The notes beneath the pieces are model-generated. The model ran no database searches. It had not been told where the DNA came from and was given only the letters and a program-made list of their open reading frames with translations. A stretch of 64,000 bases of DNA from assembly GCA_017871115.1 (NCBI GenBank), contig JAFCIZ010000001.1, forward strand, positions 2,647,501-2,711,500, written 5' to 3'. The DNA is from Cunninghamella blakesleeana. Taxonomy: Eukaryota > Mucoromycota > Mucoromycetes > Mucorales > Cunninghamellaceae. The translations under genes and the position numbers were made by a program. Shown here piece by piece: positions 51,670-61,400 of the stretch (position 1 is the stretch's first letter; every line of letters begins with the position of its first letter).

Positions 51670-52585
51670 TTTATTTTATTTTTTCTTTGAAAAATTAAAA
51701 TAACAACAATAACAAAAAAAGAAAAAAAAGAAGTCCAACCGAAAAAAAAAAAAACGGATTTTCGGGTCAAATTCTCCTTAACTTGGCTATTTAGAATTCC
51801 GCTCCTCAGTATATGTTGTGTGTGAAAAAACGTTTTATGGTCTGCATGACAATGATGATGGAAAAAAAAAAAAAGGGAGGGAAAAGATGATTTTTTATTG
51901 TTAATGAAAGTGATGAAAGTTAATTAAAGTTTACATACACCCAATGAAAGAATTAATTTTATTTCCTAATAAAAAATCATATACTAGTATAGAAATCATT
52001 ATTTGGGAAAAAAAAAAAATATATAAATATATATATATATATATTTATTACATGGTATAAATGCAACATGGCCTTTTAAATCTTAATAAACTTAATAAAG
52101 TAGGACAAAAAACTGAACTTTTATAGAAATGAAAACAAACCAATAAAAAATAGTGCGGGGAAGTTTTTTTTTTTTTTGACTATTCATTTATTTGTTATTT
52201 TATATAATTTATTGATCCATTAAAAGTAAGTGAAAAAACTTTAAATAATTATAAAAAAAAAGGCTTATTTTTATGAAAAGGAGAAAATGATAAAAAAGGT
52301 CAATGCCTATAAACTTATATACGGAGTATTATTCAGGAAAAGGTCATATATGTATATACTTCAAATTTTGTAATACTTTTAATCGATCTACTTTTTTTTT
52401 TTTAATTAGACTTTAACGCACATGTGATGATACGGGGTTGGAAAACTATAAATTTTTTAATCTCAGTAATTCGCTCTAACTTAAAACACTTTTTCTCCAA
52501 AAAAAAATTTCCCAAAATCTCTTTTTCCTTTTTTCTTCTTCTTCTTCTTTCTTTTGAATGTTATAATAGCTTCTTTATTTCTAAT
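51670..52585. other. Divergent spacer upstream of seven-TM gene A
   Basis: 916 bp, A/T-rich with pyrimidine-rich runs just before the seven-TM ATG. TA repeats near 52025-52045. No coding signal. Confidence 0.55.
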
Positions 52586-53459
52586 ATGACTCATTTAAGG
52601 TAGAATGAATAATAATAGAATAGTATATTTATATATATTAAAAATATCAGTATTATTAATCATTCTATCCATTTTTTTATTTTATTCTTATTTATTCATA
52701 TTTATTATTTTATAGTGATTTCTCGTACCTTGGTAAATAATACTATATATTTATATTACACAATGAATATGATTTATAATATTAATAATAAAACTCTAAT
52801 ATATATACTCTTTTATTTTTTATTCTTTTACTATTATTAGGACGTTCCACTGCGTTTGTATATCTTGGTGCTTATTTTATATTTTCATTGTGGAAAAACG
52901 ATAAATTTGAATCCTTAAGACCTTCTAAAATATTTCAAGGCGAACTTAAAAGTGTTTTGACAATTATTTTAGCTATTATGACATGTCTACAGCTGTCGGC
53001 AGGTAATTATTATTGCTATTATTATTATTATTATTATTATTTAAAAAAAAATCGCATTATCACTCATAAGCTAACTTTACAATCATGATAGATATAACGG
53101 GTACATATATTAAATATAAAGAAGGATTCATTCAAACACCACCTGAACTTGGTAGTAAAATTGTATCGAAACCTTATGTGTACTGGAGTCAAGAACATCG
53201 AGAACTTAGTTCGGTAAGTAAAAAAAACATATTATTATTATTATCAAACTTAGGCTAATTTATTTTTATTACTGTTCTTACTATTATTACTATTATTATT
53301 AAATTATATAGCATATAGATTATGTTCAATGCATTGCCTTTTCTGTAGAAACTGGATTATTCTTTATTGTACAATGTTTTTGGAATTATTTATCAAATAA
53401 TATTGCAAAGAAAGGTTTTATGTCTTCATTTGAATTTAGATTTTATATTGTTTGGTACG

Positions 53460-53492
<33 letters not shown>

Positions 53493-54621
53493 AAATGAAA
53501 GATCAATATATTTACTTATTTATTATATTTTATTAATGAATAATTAGGGCAATTTCATCTATGGCATTATTCCCATTTCTTCAATGGTATTTCCGTAACG
53601 ATTTCTTGATGAGAGAAATTGCTCCTCAATTGGCTTACAGTAGTGAAGGTAAATCATACAGAAATAGAAATAAAAAAAAATGAAAATTTATACATATATA
53701 TACATATTTTAAAGTTTCGCTGTTATGCATCGAAAATTAATATACATATTTTTTTCTCTTCTTTTTTTAGTTCTTCTTTCCTCATTCCTTGGTATTCGTA
53801 ATAATTTTCGATTCAAGCGTTTAATTAGATCCGTGAAAAACAATAACGGTAGCGCCAATGTGATCAACAAATTAAATTATTTTAAAGACATGAACAATAT
53901 GATTTGTATTGTTTTATTCTTATATGGCTCCTCCTTCTTTATTTTATGCATTGATGGTCTAACCACTGCTCAAGTTATTGCCCACAGTAAATTTGCTTCT
54001 GATGTCATTATTTCTAATGCAAATGTGTGTGCTATATTTTATTATATTTTATTTATATCAACCTTCCACCCAAGAAGACAATTTAACACAAACTACAACA
54101 GCTCAATGAAAGAATCTACCCAAGAGTTATACAAATCCTCACATGGTACCGGTATGGGAAAAGATTTAGAAATGAACCAAAGAAGATTTAGTCAACGAGT
54201 AGCTCATTTTGTAGATTTGCATCAACAACAACGTCAAGCTTCTTTAGAACAACAACAACAACAGCAACAACATCATGAGCCTTTAGCCAGTAAACAATTT
54301 ATCAAACCTATGAATGCAGTGTCTGTAAACCCTCAACAACCACCTCATGATCCATCCTTGCCAACCCCTACCTCAACCTATATTTCCCATTCAAATAGCT
54401 TTGGAAAAGATATTTCGGTCCGAGACCCTTACTCTTCTCAACCTGTTCACTTCTCTGTCATTGAACCTCAATCTCCTACTATTACCTATGATATGAATTC
54501 AAGTGAAATTCCTTTACGTACTGCTAGCCCTGCTTATTCCCACTCTAATCAACATAATCATCAACAATTCCATAGTGATTATTCTATTAATCATTATGTT
54601 GATGATACCTATACTCGTTAA
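52586..54621 (+). CDS. Seven-transmembrane GPCR-like protein A (family not recognised)
   Basis: Seven exons: 52586-52599, 52716-52732, 52841-53002, 53092-53213, 53312-53454, 53548-53648 and 53771-54621, giving 469 residues. The first two exons are only 14 and 17 nt. They are accepted because they are in frame, have GT-AG borders and give MTHLSDFSYLG, matching the paralog at 58268. Hydrophobic segments lie near 12-28, 46-64, 106-132, 147-168, 180-196, 229-251 and 261-287. That is seven helices with a very short N-terminus and a 180-residue tail, as in a G-protein-coupled receptor. Conserved landmarks shared with B are TYIKYKEGF, SFEFRFYIVW, FRFKRLIR and FHPRRQF. The tail is Gln-rich and keeps an RRFSQRV motif. 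The 7TM part of fungal 7TM-RGS proteins may be related; no RGS domain is present. Confidence 0.85.
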
Positions 54622-54956
54622 TATATTTTAATATTTTATTTTATTTTAAAAAAAAATTATTCACATTCTTTTTTTTTTATAATTTATGTATATTTTTTTT
54701 TTATTTCTTATAACTTTCTAATACTTAATCTTCTATTTGTTTTAATTTTTATATTTACTTTTAATACCTATCTTTTTTTTAAAAAAAAAAACAAAAACAA
54801 AACAAAACAAAAAACGCTTATTTATTATAAATATTTTTGATACATTTATATATATAGTATATTTTATTATAGTGCTATTGTTATTATTTATTTATTTATT
54901 TATTTATTATTTTATATATTGATTATATAAAATAAAAATTAAAGTTGCTGATAAAT

Positions 54957-55750
54957 TTACTTGTCAATTAGTTCTTCAGCCTCATTTACAGGTTGTTAAA
55001 ATAAGAGGTTTATATATTGCATGGAGTTTAATGACATGTTAAAGTAACTATACAGATCAAATAATTTTTAAATCTAGTGGTATATTAAAGATGTACGAAT
55101 CTGTGCCATTTAATTAAGTAATCTGACGAATAATTTATTCTATACTGACTAGCTAGAAGCCAATATCAACTCCTTTATATTAAGCACCTATTTCTTCAAA
55201 TGGTAATTTGTGGTCAAAGCTGTCTACACTTTTATAGCTCTTATTTGTTCTAGTCTCGGTTAAATCGAAAATAGCATTGAGCGCAGCTCCTTGTGAGATT
55301 AAAATTGGATATGTTGTTTTGTGTTTCCTTTTTTAGCTCTCATTACTTTATAATACACCTTGTATCACATTTTATTATAATCTCCATATTTATCTGGTAA
55401 AGGCATCGTTGTTGAAGTTAATTCACTTGGCCTTTCTTTTTAAAAAACGATGAATTAAAAAATCTAAAGCTATCTTTTCTCGTTTATGATGTAATTTCTT
55501 ATTTGCTCTGATCATTTGTGAACGCAAAAGATAGTATAATTTCTTTGTAATCAGGAGACAAATCAGATAGAGGTTCATAATATTATTCCCGCTCATCAAT
55601 TATATTTGATGCATGGGAGATAATATTCACTTTACGTATATTAAATTTACTAGTCGAGATCAACTTTTGCTTAGAATTGGTATAAAAAGATTTCTGGAAA
55701 AAAAAATTCCATATTAAAGCAATTCAAGTCCAATGGAGCACCAGTATATA
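54957..55750 (-). pseudogene. Degraded protein-coding relic, family unknown
   Basis: Reading the minus strand, good-looking peptide segments follow each other in different frames and broken by stops. In order they include STSKFNIRKVNIISHASN, YYEPLSDLSPDYKEIILSFA, HHKREKIALDFLIHRFLKRK, ELTSTTMPLPDKYGDYN, ILISQGAALNAIFDLTETRT, SYKSVDSFDHKLPFEEIGA and a terminal NEAEELIDK followed by stop. No single frame exceeds about 50 codons. The residue mix is that of a real protein, unlike the Ile/Tyr/Phe runs of other spacers. Several frameshifts and stops mean it is dead. I do not recognise the parent; a transposon-encoded protein or a duplicated host gene are both possible. Confidence 0.5.
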
Positions 55751-55847
55751 TACATAAATGTTTTTAACATAGTGTATATTCTATCTGCATTGGTCTACCT
55801 GTATAACTCTAAGCTACTGACCTGAGTTTGTATGGTGTTTTTTCAAA

Positions 55848-55879
<32 letters not shown>

Positions 55880-56102
55880 TAACACCTTCAGTTACTTGAA
55901 GAAGTTGTTGCATTATCATTGATTAAGAGAAAAAAAGATATTTATATTCAAGTGATTACTGGTTTTGTATTAACAATTTATATATACATTTTAAGAAGAG
56001 AGAAGGTAGAAAGAAGAACGAAAAAACAAAAGCTCTTTTTATTTTTTTAAAAAAAAACCCAGACGATCTAAAAGTTTATCATATTTTTTTTTTATTATTA
56101 TT

Positions 56103-56106
<4 letters not shown>

Positions 56107-56134
<28 letters not shown>
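56107..56134. repeat. (CT)14 tract
   Basis: Perfect CT dinucleotide run, seen directly, in the spacer 3' of the GPI-protein gene. Confidence 0.9.
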
Positions 56135-56137
<3 letters not shown>

Positions 56138-57299
56138 TTTTTATGATTTATGTATCTATTTTTTTCTTTTAATTTCCTTTTAATGCGTAATATACCATAT
56201 ATTTCAACTTTTATATTTTTATTTAGCACATTGACATTTTCTTTTTTATAAAGAGAAAAATAGCGTTTATTGTAAATATATGTTATACATATATACATCT
56301 ATATACACATATATATATTAGAATACTTTATTATGTTTAATATTGTTATTATTATTATTATTAATTTATCAATTTATTTAATTATATTGATTATATTGAT
56401 TATATAAAAACAATATAAAAAATATATCGAATGATATCATAGTCATACGCCGAGATCAATAAAAAAAACGATTTTTTTTTTCTGGATTTTAATTAATATT
56501 CTTTTTCTATTTTTTCTATATGAAAGATTTTTTCCCGTTTTAGATTAACCAATCAACACAAGTAATTATATTAATTGTTCTCTATTTTTTATTGTTTCAA
56601 TATTATTACTATTATTATTTTTATTATTGCAAGGATCATATAGACATAGCATTACTTTGCATTGATTGCTATTGTTATTATTTGGTTTATTGTACTTATA
56701 TATAATATATATTTCTCGCTTTAGTTTAGCTAATAAATTTTGTAATATAAATATTTATATAGTTACTCTCATCGATTAGCTTTTTTGACACTACGATAAA
56801 TACCTTAATGATTCACAATAATTAATCAATTATCTTGCTCTTATTTTGGTCTGGAATCTATCCCCCCCTTCTCCTTTTTTGTACACACATACCTTTTCAT
56901 ATTCTAGACACAAAACATACAACTTGACTATTAATATTTTAATTTTTTTTTTTTTTTTTTTTCAATAACATAGATGTATGATGATAATATAATATCGTAT
57001 TCACTAAAATAGGTAGAAAAAGACTAAAATAGAATGGAAAGGCTATAGATTATAAATCTAATTTAGTAAATGTAAAAAAATAAAAAATAAAAAAAAAGTC
57101 TATTTTTATTTCATTTTGATTGAAGATAGGAGGAAATATCAAATAGTTGTGGGGGAAAAAAAAAGAAAGATGAAGTTGATATTGGTGATGATGATGATGA
57201 TGTTGTTGATGATGATATTTGTTTTTTTTTTTTGTTTTTTTTAAAAAAAAAAAAGTATTATATTTACTTTTCATCTATTAATATATCACTTTAATTTTT

Positions 57300-57905
57300 T
57301 TAAATAAGAGATAATGAACCAAACATCATCAATAAAGAAGCTAATAAGAAAGAGGTTGAAAGGGAATTAGCAGCTGAAGTTCCAGTAGATGGAGAAGCAT
57401 TTGGATTGTTATTATTAGTAGTAGAAGAAGCGGTAGGAATAGGAGCTAAAGATAAAGCCCCACCATTTTGACCACCGGTAGCAAAACAGTAGTTATTACG
57501 TTGATCAACACATAAAACGGTATTGCTATTACAGTTACAAGTGGCTGTACCTTCAAAGGTGCTGCTACAAGAAGTAGGAACGGCAGGACAGTTGGTGGTT
57601 TGTTTTAAAGTAACGGATCCCCAACAATAGGCACCACTGCTGTTTTTACATACATTCAACATATCATTGCATCGACAGTTTAAACTAGTGTTGTTACCAC
57701 CACTGATATTACTACAAGAAGCTGGTACGGTACAAACAGTACTAGGTAATGTGTCGTAAGGTAAACCCTTTTCTCTTTTAAAAAGTTGATGAAGTTGTTC
57801 AATATCAGAAGATTGGCTATCGACAGCTGTGATGGATGAGATGAACAAGAATTGAACAATAAAGAATAGGGTAGTGATAAAGGTATACATTCGTAAAGTT
57901 GTCAT
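57300..57905 (-). CDS. Secreted GPI-anchored protein with two six-Cys modules
   Basis: Intronless gene for 201 residues. A signal peptide (FITTLFFIVQFLFISSITA) ends near residue 27. A dibasic site (FKR, residues 42-44) suggests Kex2 processing before the mature start EKGLPYD. Two homologous modules follow: Cys 58, 64, 77, 79, 86, 94 and Cys 106, 113, 123, 125, 132, 140. Their shared spacing is C-x5/6-C-x9/12-C-x-C-x6-C-x7-C. A Ser/Thr/Asn/Pro-rich stalk (150-180) leads to a hydrophobic C-terminus (SFLLASLLMMFGSLSLI), the usual GPI-anchor signal with an omega site near 178-181. Several N-glycosylation sequons are present. It should sit at the plasma membrane or wall. It shares a 362-bp divergent promoter with seven-TM gene B. 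No named family recognised. Confidence 0.87.
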   Translation of the reverse strand: MTTLRMYTFITTLFFIVQFLFISSITAVDSQSSDIEQLHQLFKREKGLPYDTLPSTVCTVPASCSNISGGNNTSLNCRCNDMLNVCKNSSGAYCWGSVTLKQTTNCPAVPTSCSSTFEGTATCNCNSNTVLCVDQRNNYCFATGGQNGGALSLAPIPTASSTTNNNNPNASPSTGTSAANSLSTSFLLASLLMMFGSLSLI

Positions 57906-58267
57906 TGTTTTTTTATTTTTTATAATGAAATGAAATTAATATTAAAAATAAAAATAAAAATAAAAAGAGAAAAGAGTAAAAAAGGAAGAAGAAGAAAAAA
58001 AGAATATTAAATATTATTTTTAGTACAGCGAAATATTTTTTTTTTTTATTTTAGCAAAAGAAAAAATGAATCATTCAAATTCCGCAAGTGCGGTGTTACA
58101 CTTTTTATTTTTTCTTATTATACCATTAATTTTTTTTTTTTTTTTTTTCATTATTGTTCTTTCTCTTCTCTTTAAATTTTTTTTTTTATTTAAACTTTTT
58201 TTTTTTTTTTCTTTCCTTTTCCTTTCCTTTCCTTTATTTTATTTTACTTTTTTTTTTAAAAAAAAAA
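57906..58267. promoter_or_regulatory. Divergent promoter between the GPI-protein gene and seven-TM gene B
   Basis: 362 bp separate the two start codons. The right half is almost pure T/C, which is common in fungal 5' leaders; its ATG-initiated frame at 58066 is a run of Phe/Leu/Ser and is not accepted as coding. Confidence 0.45.
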
Positions 58268-60613
58268 ATGCACAATAGGTATAATTGTTTCTTTTTCTTT
58301 ATATAACAATAATAATAATAACAATAATACGTTAAAACTCATTCTCAGCCCATTATTCTATTATTCTATTTTATTTTTATAACGTAGTGATTTCACCTTA
58401 TTAAGTTAGTAGCATATTGAAACAAAAAGAAAATATAGCTAGGATATGTAAAATTGATTTATTTATTCTTTTTTCTGTTATATTATAAACAATAGATAGT
58501 GCAACTATATACATCTATGGACTTGGTTATTTCATTTATAGTATCTGGTCCTGTGACAGATTCGAATGTTTAAGATTTAAAAAGTTATTTTCTGGTGAAT
58601 TAAAAACAATATTAACCATCATTATGTTTTTAACCATGTCTACTCAATTTGTATGGGGTGAGAAATTAAATAAAATAAAAGAATAAAGTTACATTCAATA
58701 TATATATATATATATATATTCACATATATATTTACATATATATTTACAAACCTTATATATATTTTATTTATTTTATTTATCATATCATGATAATTATATA
58801 ATATATTAGATGTTACGATGACTTATATTAAATATAAAGAAGGTTATATTCTTGTTAATGGGGAAACCATTGTTGCACCATTTGATACCTGGTCTACAAG
58901 ACATCAAAGAATAGCTATGGTAATATATATATATATATATAATAAATTGATCTTTTCCTAAATCTAGAATTTCCCAAAACGGAATTTGAAAAGAAAAAAT
59001 TATTTAAAAGCATATATAAACTTTAAAAAAAAAATCACATTCTTATATAATTTAACTCTATTTATATTATTGGTATTTGTTTCTCATAGACAACCAGTTA
59101 TGTTCAATCAATAGCCGTATCTTTACAAGTGTGTATTTATTATATGTTGCAATGCTTTTGGCATTATTTAACGAATACTGTGGCAAAGAAAGATTTTATG
59201 GGCTCTTTTGAGTTTAAATTTTATATTGTATGGTACGTAAATAGTAAAAAAAAAAAAAGTATATATATATATGCATAAAGATTAAAATAGTAACGAATTA
59301 TTATAATAAAAAAAATTTTTTTTTACTTACTTGTTCCATTCTTATTTTTAATAGGTCATTGGCGTCTATGATATTATATCCAGTCTTAGAATGGTATTTT
59401 CATGAGGATTTAGAAGCAGCCGAAGCCATCCCTGATTTGATTTATGGGATTCAAGTACTTTTATCAGCTTTTTTAGGTGTTCGTACTCATTATCGATTCA
59501 AAAGATTGATTAAAAACGCAATTAATACAAATGCTAATACAATGGTGGTCAATAAATTGAGTTACTTTAGTAATATCAACTTTTTAATGATTCCCTGTTT
59601 GTTCTCTTATTCTCTCTCTTACTTGGTTGGGGTCTTGGACGGTTTAGTTGGTAAAAATCAAATAGCTCAAAATCGATTTGCAACAGATTGTTTATTGGCA
59701 AATGGTAATTTAATGGCCTTGTTTTTATATATATTATTTGTAAGTATGCATGATATATAATAATAGATGATTATCTTTTTTTCTTTTTTCTTTTTTCTTT
59801 TTTTTTTTTAAAAAAAAAGAGATAAGAGATACGACTAAAAGAAGAATAAAAACAAAAATGGAAATTATCAACATAAAAAAAAAACTCAACGATTTTCCTT
59901 ATTTTTTTTAAATATATACATAGATTTCTGTTTTCCACCCCCGTCGTCAATACTCACCTCATGTTACAGGATCATCACAAGGAAATAATACAAACAATCA
60001 ATCTCTTTATCAAAGTCAAAAAAAGGAAATATCATTAACACCAATTGAATCCAATAACCCATCTAACACTACCACCAACCCATCAGCTTATAACCGATTT
60101 AGTCAACGGGTTACTAGCTTTATTGGACAAAAAATAAATTATAATAGCGGTAGTAATAAACATATTATTGATCAAGCACCAACAGAATCTTTTCAACAAA
60201 CCTTCCATAATCCTCAACACCATGATTACCGCATAGATTCTTCTATCCAATCATCCTCTTCTTTTACTTTAAAAAATAATAATTATAATTTACCTAAATC
60301 ATCTGAAGAATATAGTCGAAATAATAATAATGGCGGAAGTAAACCTTTTTTGAGACCTATGAGTCCCGTTAGTGTAGACTATCCTCCTTCTACTATGACT
60401 GATACTATCCCTTTAACTGAAAATTCAATGGATCAGTATAATCATCATCAGCATGTTCCTTTTTATACAACCTCTCCTTTACCAAGTACTCCTTCACCCT
60501 ATCCTCCATCCTCTATTGATCATCAACAACATTATTCTGATCATCCTTTATCACCTAATGATGTACAGCATTCGGAATGGTTACGTAGTTCTCCTGATCG
60601 CCGAAATCATTAA
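58268..60613 (+). CDS. Seven-transmembrane GPCR-like protein B, paralog of A
   Basis: Seven exons: 58268-58278, 58388-58404, 58496-58657, 58810-58919, 59090-59232, 59355-59739 and 59924-60613, giving 505 residues. Exons 1 and 2 are 11 and 17 nt and yield MHNSDFTLLN, parallel to MTHLSDFSYLG of paralog A. Exons 2, 3 and 5 have exactly the same lengths as in A (17, 162 and 143 nt). Shared landmarks are GELKTILTII, TYIKYKEGY, QCFWHYL, MGSFEFKFYIVW, YRFKRLIK and FHPRRQY. The same seven helices are seen, with a 210-residue Ser/Asn/Pro/His-rich tail holding NRFSQRV. One intron of A (after helix 4-5) is missing here, and one intron here (in helix 7) is missing in A. A pair of receptors or sensors is the simplest reading; no ligand, G-protein contact or RGS domain can be shown. 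Confidence 0.85.
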
Positions 60614-61291
60614 CAGAAAAAAATACATTCTACGTATGTGCAACCATATTCATTTTTTTTCATCGTCTCATTTTTACAACTTTACTTTCTTCTTTATATT
60701 AGTTTTTTTTTTCTTTTTTAGTAGTAGTTATTTAATTATTAATTTATATTATTTTTTAATTTATTTTATTTATTTTTGTATATTCGTATTAGTATTATTA
60801 TTCATTATTATTATTTTATTATTTAGATGTAATCATATTATTATTATAAATCTTTTTTTGGTATTTTATAATAAAAAAAATTAAAAGTTGACCAAAAAAA
60901 AAAGATATGTTTGAGCAATGTTTATTATTACAATTTTAAGCTTTAATGTTATTTTAATGTTTCACCATAATAAACTTTAAAAAAAAAAAAAAAAAGAACT
61001 AAAAGAACAAATTTTTATGGTTTGGATAGAAGAATGCAGTATATATCAGAATAAGAATAATAAAAATAAAATAAAATAAAAATAAAATAAAATAAAAATA
61101 GAAAAAAAATAAAAAAAAAAATAAAAAAGAGAAAGAGAGAAGGGTATCTTATTGATAATTAACGGGATTTAGAAAAATTAAAAATTAAAAATAAATTGAA
61201 TTTTTTTTCAATACCTTTAATAACGATGATATATTAATATTTGATGATGTTAGTGATTTAATAGATGGATGCGAATATTTTATGATTTTTT

Positions 61292-61328
<37 letters not shown>

Positions 61329-61400
61329 GTGTGTGTATGTATCGTTTTTATGCATATAAAAGAGATTGAATGAATGAATAAGTGAGTGTAGGTAGGGATA
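60614..61400. other. Convergent 3' spacer
   Basis: 787 bp between seven-TM gene B and the RIM15-type kinase gene. Contains T-rich and A-rich runs, AAAAT repeats (61060-61100) and a TA/TG repeat (61296-61340). No coding signal. Confidence 0.6.

Larger units (their letters stand above)
54622..57299. other. Spacer containing a decayed coding region
   Basis: 2.7 kb between seven-TM gene A and the 3' end of the GPI-protein gene. The part 54957-55750 is a relic listed separately. The rest is low complexity: poly-A/T, TA repeats (55850-55880), a CT run (56107-56134) and A/T-rich DNA to 57299. No intact gene. Confidence 0.55.

Noticed and set aside
56098..56298. Minus-strand ORF ending in Arg-Glu repeats
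   Set aside because: The repeats come from the CT microsatellite.
57050..57274. Minus-strand His/Phe-rich ORF
   Set aside because: Simple-sequence translation next to the GPI-protein gene end; no start context or family.
58066..58278. Plus-strand ORF starting MNHSNSASAV as a possible first exon of seven-TM gene B
   Set aside because: It becomes a pure Phe/Leu run. The 11-nt exon at 58268 gives a start that matches paralog A.
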